Source: Cyanoderma ruficeps
Lineage: Eukaryota; Chordata; Aves; Passeriformes; Timaliidae
Length of the DNA: 64,000 bases
Direction of reading: 5' to 3'
NCBI GenBank assembly: GCA_008694505.1
Contig: VZDJ01000049.1
Span: forward strand, 3,811,932-3,875,931
Of the stretch, positions 35,701-47,253 are shown in pieces. Numbering within the stretch: position 1 is the first letter of the stretch; each line of letters opens with the position of its first letter. Under the pieces are notes generated by a model. That model was not told the origin of the DNA and searched no databases. It was given only the letters and a program-made list of their open reading frames with translations. The translations under genes and the position numbers were made by a program.

Positions 35701-38700
35701 GGCTTAGTTCACAGTGTTACATTTTTTGGTGGTCCATTACTCCATCTTTTTGACAGCTACTTCCATTCACAATGTACGGAGTCACGTTAATATTCTCCAA
35801 TGTTGTAATGAACATTAAAGTATCAAGCATTTTCCTTTCTCTAACAAGAGAGATTCTATTTCCAGCAGCACTCAAAAGCTCTGAATGCCTTTCTTCCCAT
35901 TCAGACTCCTTGATATTTTTCTGAAAATGGCTTGTTAAAGGCTTATTTTTTCTGTAATGACTTAGTATTTAAGTCAAAGTTGAACTAAATTTTGGGGTAG
36001 GGAAAGAACACGCACCATATTGCCTTAGCACAAAATCCGATCAGCCCTTTGTGCCTTTAATATCTTAGCTATTTACCCCCTATCAGGTACATAAACAAAA
36101 ACATTCATAATTATTTTTTCCCTGAAAAACTGGATGAGGTTGTGCAGTATAATCCACCTCAGAATCAGTTCAAACCTGATGGTTTTAAAGCACCACCAGA
36201 TTACAGAAATCATCACTCTCGTTCTCCTTAGGTCTCTCGCAAGCTTCATTTCAGGACTTTCTGGTGTGTTCCATGCTCCCGATCCAAGATATTTGCAGCA
36301 TTAATTTTACTGCCACTGACAGAAATTCCTTTTATTAGATGCACCTATGACCTAGTAAAACATCTTTCTTTAAATAAAGAAGCCCAGACCTGCTAGTTGT
36401 GATAAATTAAACAAAAAGGTTTGAATACAAATCTACTCCCCACCCACTCTGTCCAGATTTTGTCCTCAGGAAGGAGCTCACTTTGCTTTTTGAACTCTGA
36501 CAGTGTTTTCACCTGAGCCTTTACTCACCTCTTCGGGTCAGTTTTTAATGTTAAGCAACAAAAGGGCTTTTCATCTTTAGGAAAATTGGAAAATATATTT
36601 GCTTTGGTTTGTTTTTCCTCCTGTTGCTTGTTTTAGATTATTTCCATCCTCTATGATAGTGTCCAATGAAACAATGATGTTTTCTGGAAATGACAATTCC
36701 TGGTAAAGTGCTAATTATTTTCCACAGGGATAGAAGTTTACTTCAGCAAAAAGATTATTAATAAAGAATATTTCAGAAGAAAAAAAATTGGTTGGGCAGC
36801 TCCAGAGCCGAATTTTCTCTTTCTGGAATAAAGCGACTCTGCAGTTACTGAAACATTCTGCATTTTCCAGCCTTTGCAGAAGAAAGGTCTGAGGAAACTG
36901 CTGGCCCATGGGAGGAAATCAATTTTACTGCATCACTTTCCCCACACAAGGAGCCATTTCAAACACAGCATTTTTTGTTCATCAATATATTTTACCTTTT
37001 ACCCATTCTGTGTGAACCAGGGTTGTACATGGAGCCGCAGTTCTTGGGAAGAAACGTTTCACAACATTGCATTTTTAAAATATATTTGGACAGTTCCAAA
37101 TAAGCACAAGAAGGAAAACTGAGTGAGGAAACCAAGAAAATCCACCTGCTGTTGGGCTGATGGACAAGAGGATGTTTGGGCTGCTTAAATTGACAGAAAA
37201 CTGGGAAAATACAATGACTTTTTCTGGATTGGCAGCAAGACATCCAGGAGGACACGTCAAACAGAAAGGTTTTGATGTAAAACTTCATCAGGAGGGAAAT
37301 CAGGATAGAGATGGAGCTGCCAGTGAATAAATAATTGGAATATATGTAATATAACGTATAACAGGAGCAAAGAAAGGGTGCAGAGAGAGAAGAAAGCAAA
37401 GGGAACCCAGGGAAAATCCCACAGACAGGAGATTCACAGAGCTGCTCACAGCCCAGGCAGAGACTGGACACAATTAAAAAAAGGTGGATTCACAAGATAT
37501 GAGGAAATTGAGGTTTCCTTACCCAAACTATGATGGACAATGCCAAAAATACCATCATTCTCTTAAGCTGAGCTAGAATTTACCTCTCCTGTTTTACCAG
37601 CACTCTCCACCTTTCCTTAGCAAGGTGGGAAGAAACATCACATGTGACATTTATATTGTGATATAACAAACCAACCTAAAGTTTGTCAAGCCTTATAAAT
37701 CAAACCCGTTTCTTGAGGCCTCCTCAGAACAATAACTTCCAGTGATGTCAGAACAATTCCAGCCCGTTTCCATAGTGCCAATACAAGGCACAGTAATTGA
37801 AAGCACCATTTAAACAACAATAATAAGGATATGAAACATGCACCCATAGTTTATAATAACACGATGTGCTCTATACCATTAACTTTTAATTAACTCCAAT
37901 TTTGCCACAATTAAACTCAATTAGAGCAGAACGTCTGACATGGCAATTAGCTGTATATAAACACCCCAGTTGGTGTCACATTGAATTAATGTCTCCGGGT
38001 GGTGGCCTCTCTTTCCAAGGATAATGGATTTGCCACCATCAGGCTGTTAATTGGACCTGGCACCTCGTGTGTTGTGTGTGTCTCAGACACAACACCAGAT
38101 CTTTGCTTCCTGAACAACTGTGCTTGTCACAGCCACACACATTCCCAATGCAACCAGCCAAACTCTTGACTGCACTGCACCTTCTGTAACCATTCCCGTA
38201 TAGAAAAGCTCTGAAAAAAATTGTGCATCCTGTTGGTTTTTTTTAAATCCCAAATGTTACGTTGTTTTCTCTTCAATTGCTTGTCAACAATGAAAATTAT
38301 TAGTTAAAAATGCCATCACACACGTAGAAAAAGAAATCACATCTATTAGCCAGCACTGTGTTTAATGGAATAAAGTGTTGATTTTTAGCAGAGTTCTGTT
38401 TGAATAATCTATTTTTTCTGTCATTTTACATGTTAGAAATTCAATCATGGCTCGTGAACAACCCTGACATTATTAGGGTTTGGTGTAATACATCACAGTC
38501 TCAAATGGGAAGCAGTTAGACAAACAATTAGCATTAGTTTAATTTTGGGTGCTGATGTAGTTAAGCAGCTCCAAAGACACCAGCACCCATCAGTTCATTG
38601 CCACCTCACCACTGCTGAGCCACTTCTCACTACTCATAGAGCAAATCAACATTTACTACTACCAAGTGCAATGGTTCCCTGCCTCGAGCAGCAAATCTGT

Positions 38701-40751
38701 GAGAGTGAGGGTGACAAAATAAAGAAAAAAAAAGAAACCTGATCCAAACACCTTTAGGAAAATGACTATTTAAATCTTCTGGATTCCCTAACTGTTAGAA
38801 AAAGTTACAACCAAATTTGACTCAACAGACAGGTAAAATTCAAACACTGGCTTCACAAGGAAAAATGAGCTTTTAGTTCCCTGCATATTTAACCCTAAAA
38901 AATCTGTAGGAAAAAAATTGCAAGTCTTATAAAAATACAGAAAGTTGGGTGACAATTTAGCACATCTTTTAAAGAGCTAAATCTTGTTCCAAGAGATCCT
39001 GAGTACCTAACACTGAAACCAGTGAGCAGCAGAATTACATAAATGCTGAGTTGGTTGTTGGTGGGTATTTTTGAAAATTATACATTTCATCTCCAAATTC
39101 TATCAAACCTCTGCTTCTGTCCTAACACCTCCATTCCATCCCTGTTCAGAATAAAGAAAAGAGCTTTTCAGAAGCTGGTAAATTCTCTGTGCTACTCACA
39201 CACGGCAAGTTTTGAGCTCTGAAAAGGGAAACATTCTCATTAATAAGCAGCTTTAATAAGTCTAGTTTAAAATGATGCTTATAAACTTCATACACATGTC
39301 CTGGCGTTCTCTGTGAACAGATAAAAGAGAATTGACCCGGTGGAAATTACTTTCCATAATTACACGCTTCTCCAAAGTTTGGGGATTTAGAGCAGAATGC
39401 ATAATTGGTTCAAATCACACCTTTTACGGTGACCATAAAATACTGTAATTTATGGCGCTGAATAGCAAAAATTAAGCCCAAGTAGCTCCTAGCAGCACAT
39501 TTGCTTCTCACTTAACCAAGATGATAATATCAGCAGGAGCAAAGGATCCTTCAGCTGAGCTGCATTTCCAGTCACTGCTGATGCTGCGTGAGGAGCAGCA
39601 GTTTTAAATCACTAGAACTACTTTTGTGGGGATTAGGATGTGCTCTGCACGGCCATGGGGTGAGGGAAGCAAAATAGAGGCATTTTGCAAGGTCTGCTGA
39701 GGTTTAAAAGTCGTGTTCTGTGGCTATTTCCAACAACATGGGACCATCTCACCGCCACACGGAGGAAGTTGGATGACGGAGATGGAATAAGTTATAAAAA
39801 TATGTTCAGAAAGATCTTTTCCACCANAGGAAGGAAGGAAGGAAGGAAGGAACTTTCCCTGTCATCAGGAAAGCTTCCAACTCAAACCCAAATGCAAAGG
39901 TTCAATCCTGAAGTATGTCCTGAGTCTTTTATAGCCAAATATATATCAATAACCTGTAAATACTAACTGCAATTTTATATACAGTGCCCATATTGTCATT
40001 TTAAGTACTTCGAGCTGAATTTATTGGAAAAAGAATCATTATGTGCTACTGATGGCATTTGTAGGTAATTATGTTCCCTGAATCACATCTTCAGTATTTT
40101 CAAAAATCAATGGAATTTCCTCTTTAAGCTGAAAAACTGAAAAAAAAACAACAAACTTACACCTTTTTTGTTTAGTAATTGCTAATAATCTAAGATATTG
40201 ATTTACAAACAGAAAAAAAAGAGAAAAGGTTATTGGAAACAGGTGTTATTCATAATACAAACCTGGTCAAAATCCTGTATAATCTGACTGCTACACTTTG
40301 AGCAAATGACTTGAAGCCTAAGAGATACAATTGTGCCTTTAATTGTAATTTTAATTCAGAGTTCAACTAATCAATTCATTAATCCCACTGGCAAGAATTT
40401 AGGAGACAACTTTCCTTTCGTGTATCAGCCTGGGTAGACGAGCCAGGAATTGACACGGGAAATTATTTATACCCTTGCATCCCCAAGTTCAAAGCACATG
40501 GCAGAGGAAGTGAGCACACCATTGATCAAAGCTCCCAGGGAAGAAATGAAATTAAATGCACATCCTCAAACACCTGCATTCCTTTAAAGCAAATCTCCAA
40601 TAAATACATTGCACGTATCAATTGCAAACAGGCTCAACGGGAGCTGGAAATCCCTATCGCTGGGTGACTCAGCGGCTGGAAATTAATAATTACTGTTAAT
40701 TTTGCAATTTGGAGCCTGGCAGAATGCAGGGTGCCTTTCAAACTGAGGCGC
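26791..40751 (-). other. CDH13: CDH13 long intron, central part
   Basis: AT-rich noncoding sequence without recognisable interspersed elements. It contains a CpG cluster at about 28,850-29,035, several repeat-free stretches rich in TAAT motifs (29,270-29,560; 30,955-31,265; 37,800-38,070; 39,340-39,560), a T- and G-rich run at 34,180-34,260 and an AGGA microsatellite at 39,828-39,853. No exon with splice sites and a cadherin frame is present. Candidate regulatory stretches are listed as findings. Confidence 0.7.
39828..39853 (+). repeat. (AGGA)n microsatellite
   Basis: About six AGGA units beside an undetermined base at 39,827. The N at the repeat edge suggests that the repeat length is uncertain in this assembly. 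Confidence 0.92.
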
Positions 40752-40830
40752 TGTGGAGATGCTGAAGGGCACAAATGAGTTGGAGTCCTCCATGTGGAGA
40801 TGTTGAAGGTCACAAATGAGTTGGAGCCTC
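40752..40830 (+). repeat. Tandem duplication, 41-base unit, two copies
   Basis: The block tgtggagatgctgaagggca followed by caaatgagttggag occurs at 40,752-40,792 and again, with a few substitutions, at 40,793-40,830. It is a local duplication in noncoding sequence with moderate divergence. Confidence 0.88.
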
Positions 40831-42284
40831 CCGGTTGTGCGGTGCCACATCTGTGTCCCGCCAAGCCGGGGGACAAGGGAGTGACATGACTGGAGAATCA
40901 GGTCCTCTAAGGCCAGAACCACCCCAGGCTGTGCTTCCATGGGCTGGGTTTGGGGCAGCACATCCACAATTCCTGCAGGTCATTGTCACTGCACTTTCAC
41001 ACAGGTGTGAGCATCCCAAAATACCAATTTAGGAACACTTTAGGCCCAACTAGTACCAAAATCGCCGTTTTTTCTCCAAGTTTCTGTTGGAAGCTGTAGA
41101 TTTTTGGCTGGACAAGGACTGCAACTTTTTGTGAGGGAAAAGCTCCAGTTTCTGGGAATAAGGCCTTGACGCCTGAGAATCCCTGAGGAAAATCAGGCCC
41201 TCCCTGAGGGAGAGAACATCACGCCGGTCACAGGGAAACCAGAAGTCTGTGAGAACTGGGAAAGAGAATAAGGCATTCCACCACAGCAAATGTCCTCTTT
41301 AGAGGGGAAAATATAAAATAAAATAAAATTTCAAAGCATTTGGGCAATATATGTTATTTTTAGAACAATTTCTTTACCTCTTTTTTGTCCTCTCCACTGT
41401 TTCCTTAGCAGCAAGGAAAAAAATGGAAGTCTTTTACAGGTTGTTTTAGACAAGAAGAAAAATTGGTACTTTAAAACTGTCATGATTTTCCTCCCTCTTA
41501 GTAATTTCTAAATAGTAAATCATAATCCTGTTATTTTATATTATTACTCCATTAAATCTTCTGAATCTAACAGAAATGTAACTGTAGTACATTGCTTTAT
41601 TTGTTTCCATCCACTAATAAAATCTGTACTCTGTATACGAACACAGATCACCTGTGTTTTATGGATACGTAATACATTTAAGAAATATATATAATAACAG
41701 AGCTTTAAATAGATAATAGGTATTTTCCATTCCTTACATTCAGATATCTGAATTGCCAGTGTGTAAAATAAATATTAAGAATAATGTCAAGAGCAGAGTT
41801 TGTGAAGAATTCTGAAAAGAGGAACTGTCTCTGCCTTGCAAATTTAGACTGCAAATGCAGCTGCAGAGCAGGGTGCAGCACATCACACTTGTTAATGACA
41901 AAACTGGAAGAAATAATTTGTATTTCTTCAGGCTTTCCATGCACAGAACTGTTTCAGAGGGAGGTTTTCTGGCTCCAAACCACCTTCTCCAATATTTCTC
42001 CCACTTGGAAGCCTTCAGTCCCAGCTGGACTGTTGGATGTTCTTTTATGTTTTAGTGTTGGACTTGAGAAGAGTTTGAGGCAGAGCATTTCCCAACCCTG
42101 GCGGACAAACTAATTTGGACAAAATGTTTTGAAGAGCACAAAAATCAGAGGGGGAAAAATGTCTCCATGGGGGTCAGAACTCCAGGGACTGTCCTTGCAA
42201 CCTCCCAGGCTCAGCCCTGCACAGGAGGTTTTGCCAGAAGCTACTGAGATGTTCTGTTCTCTACAGAGAAAGTGCAAAACCCCT

Positions 42285-42301
42285 CAAAAAAAAAAAAAAA
42301 A
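42285..42301 (+). repeat. Poly(A) run
   Basis: Seventeen consecutive A bases. I checked whether this could be the tail of a processed retrocopy, but the sequence before it has no recognisable coding or SINE content and no AATAAA at the usual distance. Confidence 0.9.
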
Positions 42302-45300
42302 GATCCATCACATGAATCTAAACATATGGTGTTTTACATGAACTCACATCAGCAAATTATCTCTTGAAAATTCGGAAACTGGAGTCACGTCTCCTGTTAA
42401 TGAGCTACTAGAGGAGGAAGAATAAACCAAGACACTCACATAAATGTAGCTTCATTTTAGGGAATTTGTCTAATTAAGAAATAATTAGTTATGACCTGAG
42501 TAAACTAGGATAAACACAGCAAGACTTTTACCATTTACATGCTAGTAAAATCATGCCAAAGTAAAATTTCCATAATATTAGAAGTCTCTTCATGCAGTGT
42601 TCTCTAAATATTTATAACTTTAGTTCCCTCAGCCTCTCTCTCTCATTTGTTCTTATGCAGTGAAATAGATCTAAAGAAAGAAAAATGTTAACACACAGAA
42701 GAATCACCTGTTTCCATTAATGTTTCCATCAAAAACAACCAATAAAGGGAAAAAAAGGGGAATTCTCACTGCTCTGCTTGCACTGTGCAATGTTGCAAAC
42801 TTACATTTTTATGAGCTTCATCACAGTTAGTGGTTTTTCTGAGCTTCCACCTATCGAGTCCTGTCCTATTTTCATTTTAAAGAATGAAACATCTAACTGC
42901 CAAAATGAATTCCGGAGTTCAGATGTTGTGGATCAAAAAATCCCCTCCAGAAACCAGATTAAAAGGATACACTTAGGGTTTATGGAATCATACATTTGTG
43001 TGTGTGCAGTGACATATATTTTGGGCATATTTGGATGTATTTAGCAAAAAGCAGATTGAACACACGCATGTGCAGCAGAGTGACGTGCAGCTATATTTTT
43101 TTTAAATGGACAAGTGTATAAATTAATCCCTTATCGCTTGTTTGCTAAATGTATCAGTCAGAACGATATTAAGAAAGCATTTTATTTCTTGCAAACACCC
43201 GTTCACCTGTGGTGCTACAGGGAAATGGGTTTTCTTTCCGCTGCTGCAGAATTTTTGAGCTCAGCTGCAGCTGCAGGGCCCAGGGGTGCTGGGGCTGCCC
43301 CCAGGGCACTGAGCTGCAGTTCATTGCCAGCAGTGTGGGAGCAGAGAGACAGCTCAGAAATCCTGGGAGATACAACCCACAAATTGCATTTCCACGGATC
43401 AAAATGTAAAATGTGGCATCACCCACCCACAGGTGGTCAGTCATCTGCCTCACCCGTGGGCTGGGATACAAACGAGTCCCTGCAGTGGACTTAAAATACA
43501 GCAGTCAAAAACTTTGGAGGTCACCTGGCCAGTTGGATCCTAGACTCCAATCTTCTGTCTTTTTTTAATTTCTTTTTCCAGCACAGAGTAATTTTTCTAT
43601 CTTTTCAATTATGGAGATCCCATGGTCCATAGTGTCATTTTTCCTCAAAATGTCTTAAGGGCATGTTAAAAAACATGTAAAAATGAACAGGCAGTGTTTG
43701 GGGTCCTGTGAAACTGCTGCATTATATAAGGACTCCTAAAGCTTGGTGTAAAAAAGAACAGATACCAAAAGACTGGATTTTGAAGATAACTGCACATTCA
43801 ACTGGGCAAAGATATTTAAATGTTATCACGTGTAGCCTAATCCCCTCTAATGATGTTACGGTAAATCACTGAGTCCACAAACTGAATGCTTGAAGCATCC
43901 CTATTTCTTAATTTTATACAAACTCTTTTCACAAATTTTGAAAAACTATCATATTAATTAAAATTTACTTCTGTATTGAAATTAAAAACCTGTTTAGTGC
44001 TTTTTCTCCAAACACATGGAGATAGAGCTTCAAAATTATGACCCCTTATCCAACGATAATTTTACAGAGATCAAGCATTGAACTCACAGTTCTAAAGCCA
44101 CAGAACTAATTACATCAGGTGTTTTATGTTCACTTTTGAGCAGACCACAATTCCAGGGCTGACAGAATCAGGTATTGGAATTACTTGAATAAAGTGAATG
44201 CTAGCAATTTCCAGATAATCATACACTGCTTCAATTAATACCCATAAGTTGACGAAGGATGCACACAGGCTGAAAGGCATTAACATGGGGACAAAGTTCA
44301 ATTTTCCACTGAAATTTTCTTAGCATCAGATATTTACAGCCTGGGCTATTTCACAGAAATTGCAGAAATGACAGAGTCCCGTAGTAAGCAATTCAAAGTC
44401 AAAGGTTCCCAGAACAGAGGCTTCTAAAGGGATTTATTTATGGACACAGCTGATCAGAATGGATAAAGCAGCCCAGCTTTTGCAGAGACAGTGGAAAGGT
44501 TCTACGCAATAACCAAACAAATTTATGCTCAGATGATGGTTCCGTGTTCCCCTCGCAACTTGATTTATAAAGAGCACAAAACGGGTCAGTGTCTGAGCAA
44601 GGAAATGCAGAGAGAGTAGGAAAAGTGAAAGCGAATGACATAAAACATCAGGAAAGACAGGGGGAGTAAAATGTTGTGGGATGAACCTCACAGTGCAAGG
44701 GAAAAAGAGCAAGAAGGTGGAAAATGAAAAGAAAATGGCAGGAAAGGATAAGACAGGTTTTCTTCAGGGCCATAAGGTACAAGAGGTCAGAAAGGAGGCA
44801 GCAGCTCCCCTTGCTGCAGACAGGGAGTTATTGATAAAAATATAATGAATTTATTGAGCCAGTTCTTAAAAAACTAAAAAAGAAAAAGAAAAAAGGAACT
44901 TATTACTGATCACACCTGTCTCATTTAGAAACAGAAGCTGTAAATAGTCGTGGAGCCACATTTCCAGGTTCAGGACACAGCCATAGAAACCAACGCCTTT
45001 GCAGCAAATAGAATATTAAGATTTGGAATTTTGAATAAATATCTAAATAAGACAGAATTCTTTCTGTGTTGTGAGGAACAAGAGGTGTGGAGGTTCGAGC
45101 GGCCAAACTTCAAAAACGTCTGTATTACATTCTGAAGGTTACTGATGGATGACAAAAAACTTATTATTAGATTAGCAAATAAGGCCAGACCTTCAAGACT
45201 TTGTCTTGAGCCACAGGGCCACAAGGGTGCTCTGTGTCAAAATCCCCACTGCAACATTTCTGCACTCTCTAGCAAAGCATCAGGAAACTCAGAGCTCATG

Positions 45301-45694
45301 TGGTTTTTCAGAAAAGCAAACCGACAAAAATTTACACCTAATAAAAGATGAAAAAAGCTCCTCCTTGCCATTCACAGAGACAAGAATAATAGTTTCTGTT
45401 TAACCGGTGGTTGGTTACGTGTCAGGCTGGTCCAAGAAAGGTTTATCAGCAGATAAAGATTTCCTGCCCAAGTAGTTTGACTTGCACCAACAAGAAAAAA
45501 GAGATGTTCCCATCTTTCCCCTGAACTCCTAAGATTCCTTTCTTTTCCCGCAGGAAAATTTCTGAGGAAAGGGCAAAGTGTCTTCCTGGATAATGTTGTT
45601 GCACCCAGAACTGTGAGACCTCAGCAAGGTTATTTTGAGGGTTATTAGAATACAAACAGGGAAAAGAAACAAATAAACCAACCATGCTGAACAG

Positions 45695-45820
45695 CAAAGA
45701 AGCATCGTGATGACTTTTAAATGCCATAAAATGCAATTAATATGTAATAACAAAAACATCAAAGAAGCATCAAGATGACTTTTACACGCCTTAAAATGCA
45801 ATTAATATCTAATAACAAAA
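45695..45820 (+). repeat. Tandem duplication, 65-base unit, two copies
   Basis: A unit beginning caaagaagcatcgtgatgac and containing aaaatgcaattaatat then aataacaaaa occurs at 45,695-45,759 and 45,760-45,820 with few changes. The shared CAATTAATAT core duplicates a homeodomain-like TAAT site, though that may be incidental. Confidence 0.92.
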
Positions 45821-47199
45821 GTGGTTTCATAGACAATTAACATAATATGACAAAAGATGTTATTAGTCTCCTTGTGTTTTGCTGAACACATCATTATTCT
45901 TTCCGGGAATGTTCAATTAGAAAACAATTTCAAAAAAAACCAAACCCAAAACAACAAAACAACAGACCAAAAACCTACAAAACTAAATCACCATGCAAAC
46001 AAATTTTGTGTCGCTTGTGACTGTCTCAATAAACTCACATTTTCCCATAGTTCCTACTGCTCTGCATTTCCATTCTCCCACTCCTCAATGAGAAAATTCT
46101 CATTTTTCGTGGTGTTTGGAGTTATTTTTAGGATGGAAATCCAAGCCCAGTGCCTTGACAGTTATAGGTCATAAACAAAGCTTCGCTGATTTCTCATTTT
46201 TACAGAATTTCTCTCCATTCCTGTTACAAATGACATGCCAGTGCTGTTGACAGCAGGGAGGGCAAAGCCACGAGAGCAGTCAGGGCTCAGAATAAAGCAA
46301 ATGCCCTCCAACACAACCAACTGTTGACTTTTGCAGCCTTTCCCCAAAAATAAAATTGAGGACGCTACTGCCTTCTGAAAAGAATCACAGTTCCCTGCTG
46401 ATGGCTCATAACATGAGGAGGTATTGATTTACATACGGTATTTATTGAGCAGATTATTGCCAGTAAAAACAAACAAGATATGGTAAATTAGAGAGTTCAT
46501 ATAAAATATTTGGTTCCCCCGAGACAAAATACGTAACAATGGCATGAATTTTAGCTTCCCTTCTTATCAGATTTTCTCTTTATCCCATAAACCGACTTTG
46601 GGAGAGAAATATTTCCAGTAGCTGGAAATCCCATTTCCATCCCAGCTGTGCAAGCAATTCTTTAAATCATAACCTTAAGAAACGCGACTCCACTTAAGAT
46701 TTATATGCTCAAATATTTGATTTATGCTCACAGTTACGGTGATCACCTTGGCTTTGACCTTGTTAAACAATCAATGCCAGAAAGTTTCCAATGAATTCAG
46801 GAGTTTGCCCATATGGATCTCATTGAAGGATCCAGGCCTTGGCTTCTGCTGGGTTTGTTTTTGCCTCCAGCTATTTTTGTTTTGAAGAGTCCTCTCAAAA
46901 TTTACCTGGAGTCCCAACAGGTGAGCACATTAATGAATATACATGCATTAATATGACTAATATTTGTGATATGTATGTATCAATGTGATTAATATTCATG
47001 AATATATATGTAAATTCAACAATATAAAGGAAAAAATCTATCTCCTGCACTCCCTACATGTAACATGCAACACAAGCTGCAGAGAGATCTTCTTCCCTGT
47101 CAGAATTTTCAGCTGTATTTCAGCTGACATGACTGTACCTCATGTGTATAAATAATTCTCTATCTCATTAATAATTATATTTTATACTTCCACAAGAAC

Positions 47200-47253
47200 T
47201 TTTTTCTTTTTTTTCTTTTTTTCTTTTTTTNTCTTTTTTTTTTCTTTTTTTTT
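47200..47253 (+). repeat. Interrupted poly(T) / (T)nC tract containing an N
   Basis: Runs of six to ten T separated by single C bases, with an undetermined base at 47,231. On the minus strand it is an A-rich purine tract. The N and the homopolymer runs mean the length here is unreliable. Confidence 0.9.

Noticed and set aside
36992..37471. 159-codon minus-strand frame with hydrophobic, cysteine-rich stretches
   Set aside because: Hydrophobic runs here come from TC- and T-rich codons on the minus strand. No family resemblance, no splice-site support in the CDH13 direction.
41784..42301. Possible processed retrocopy ending in a poly(A) run
   Set aside because: The upstream frame is unrecognised, no polyadenylation signal sits before the A run, and no flanking direct repeats were seen.
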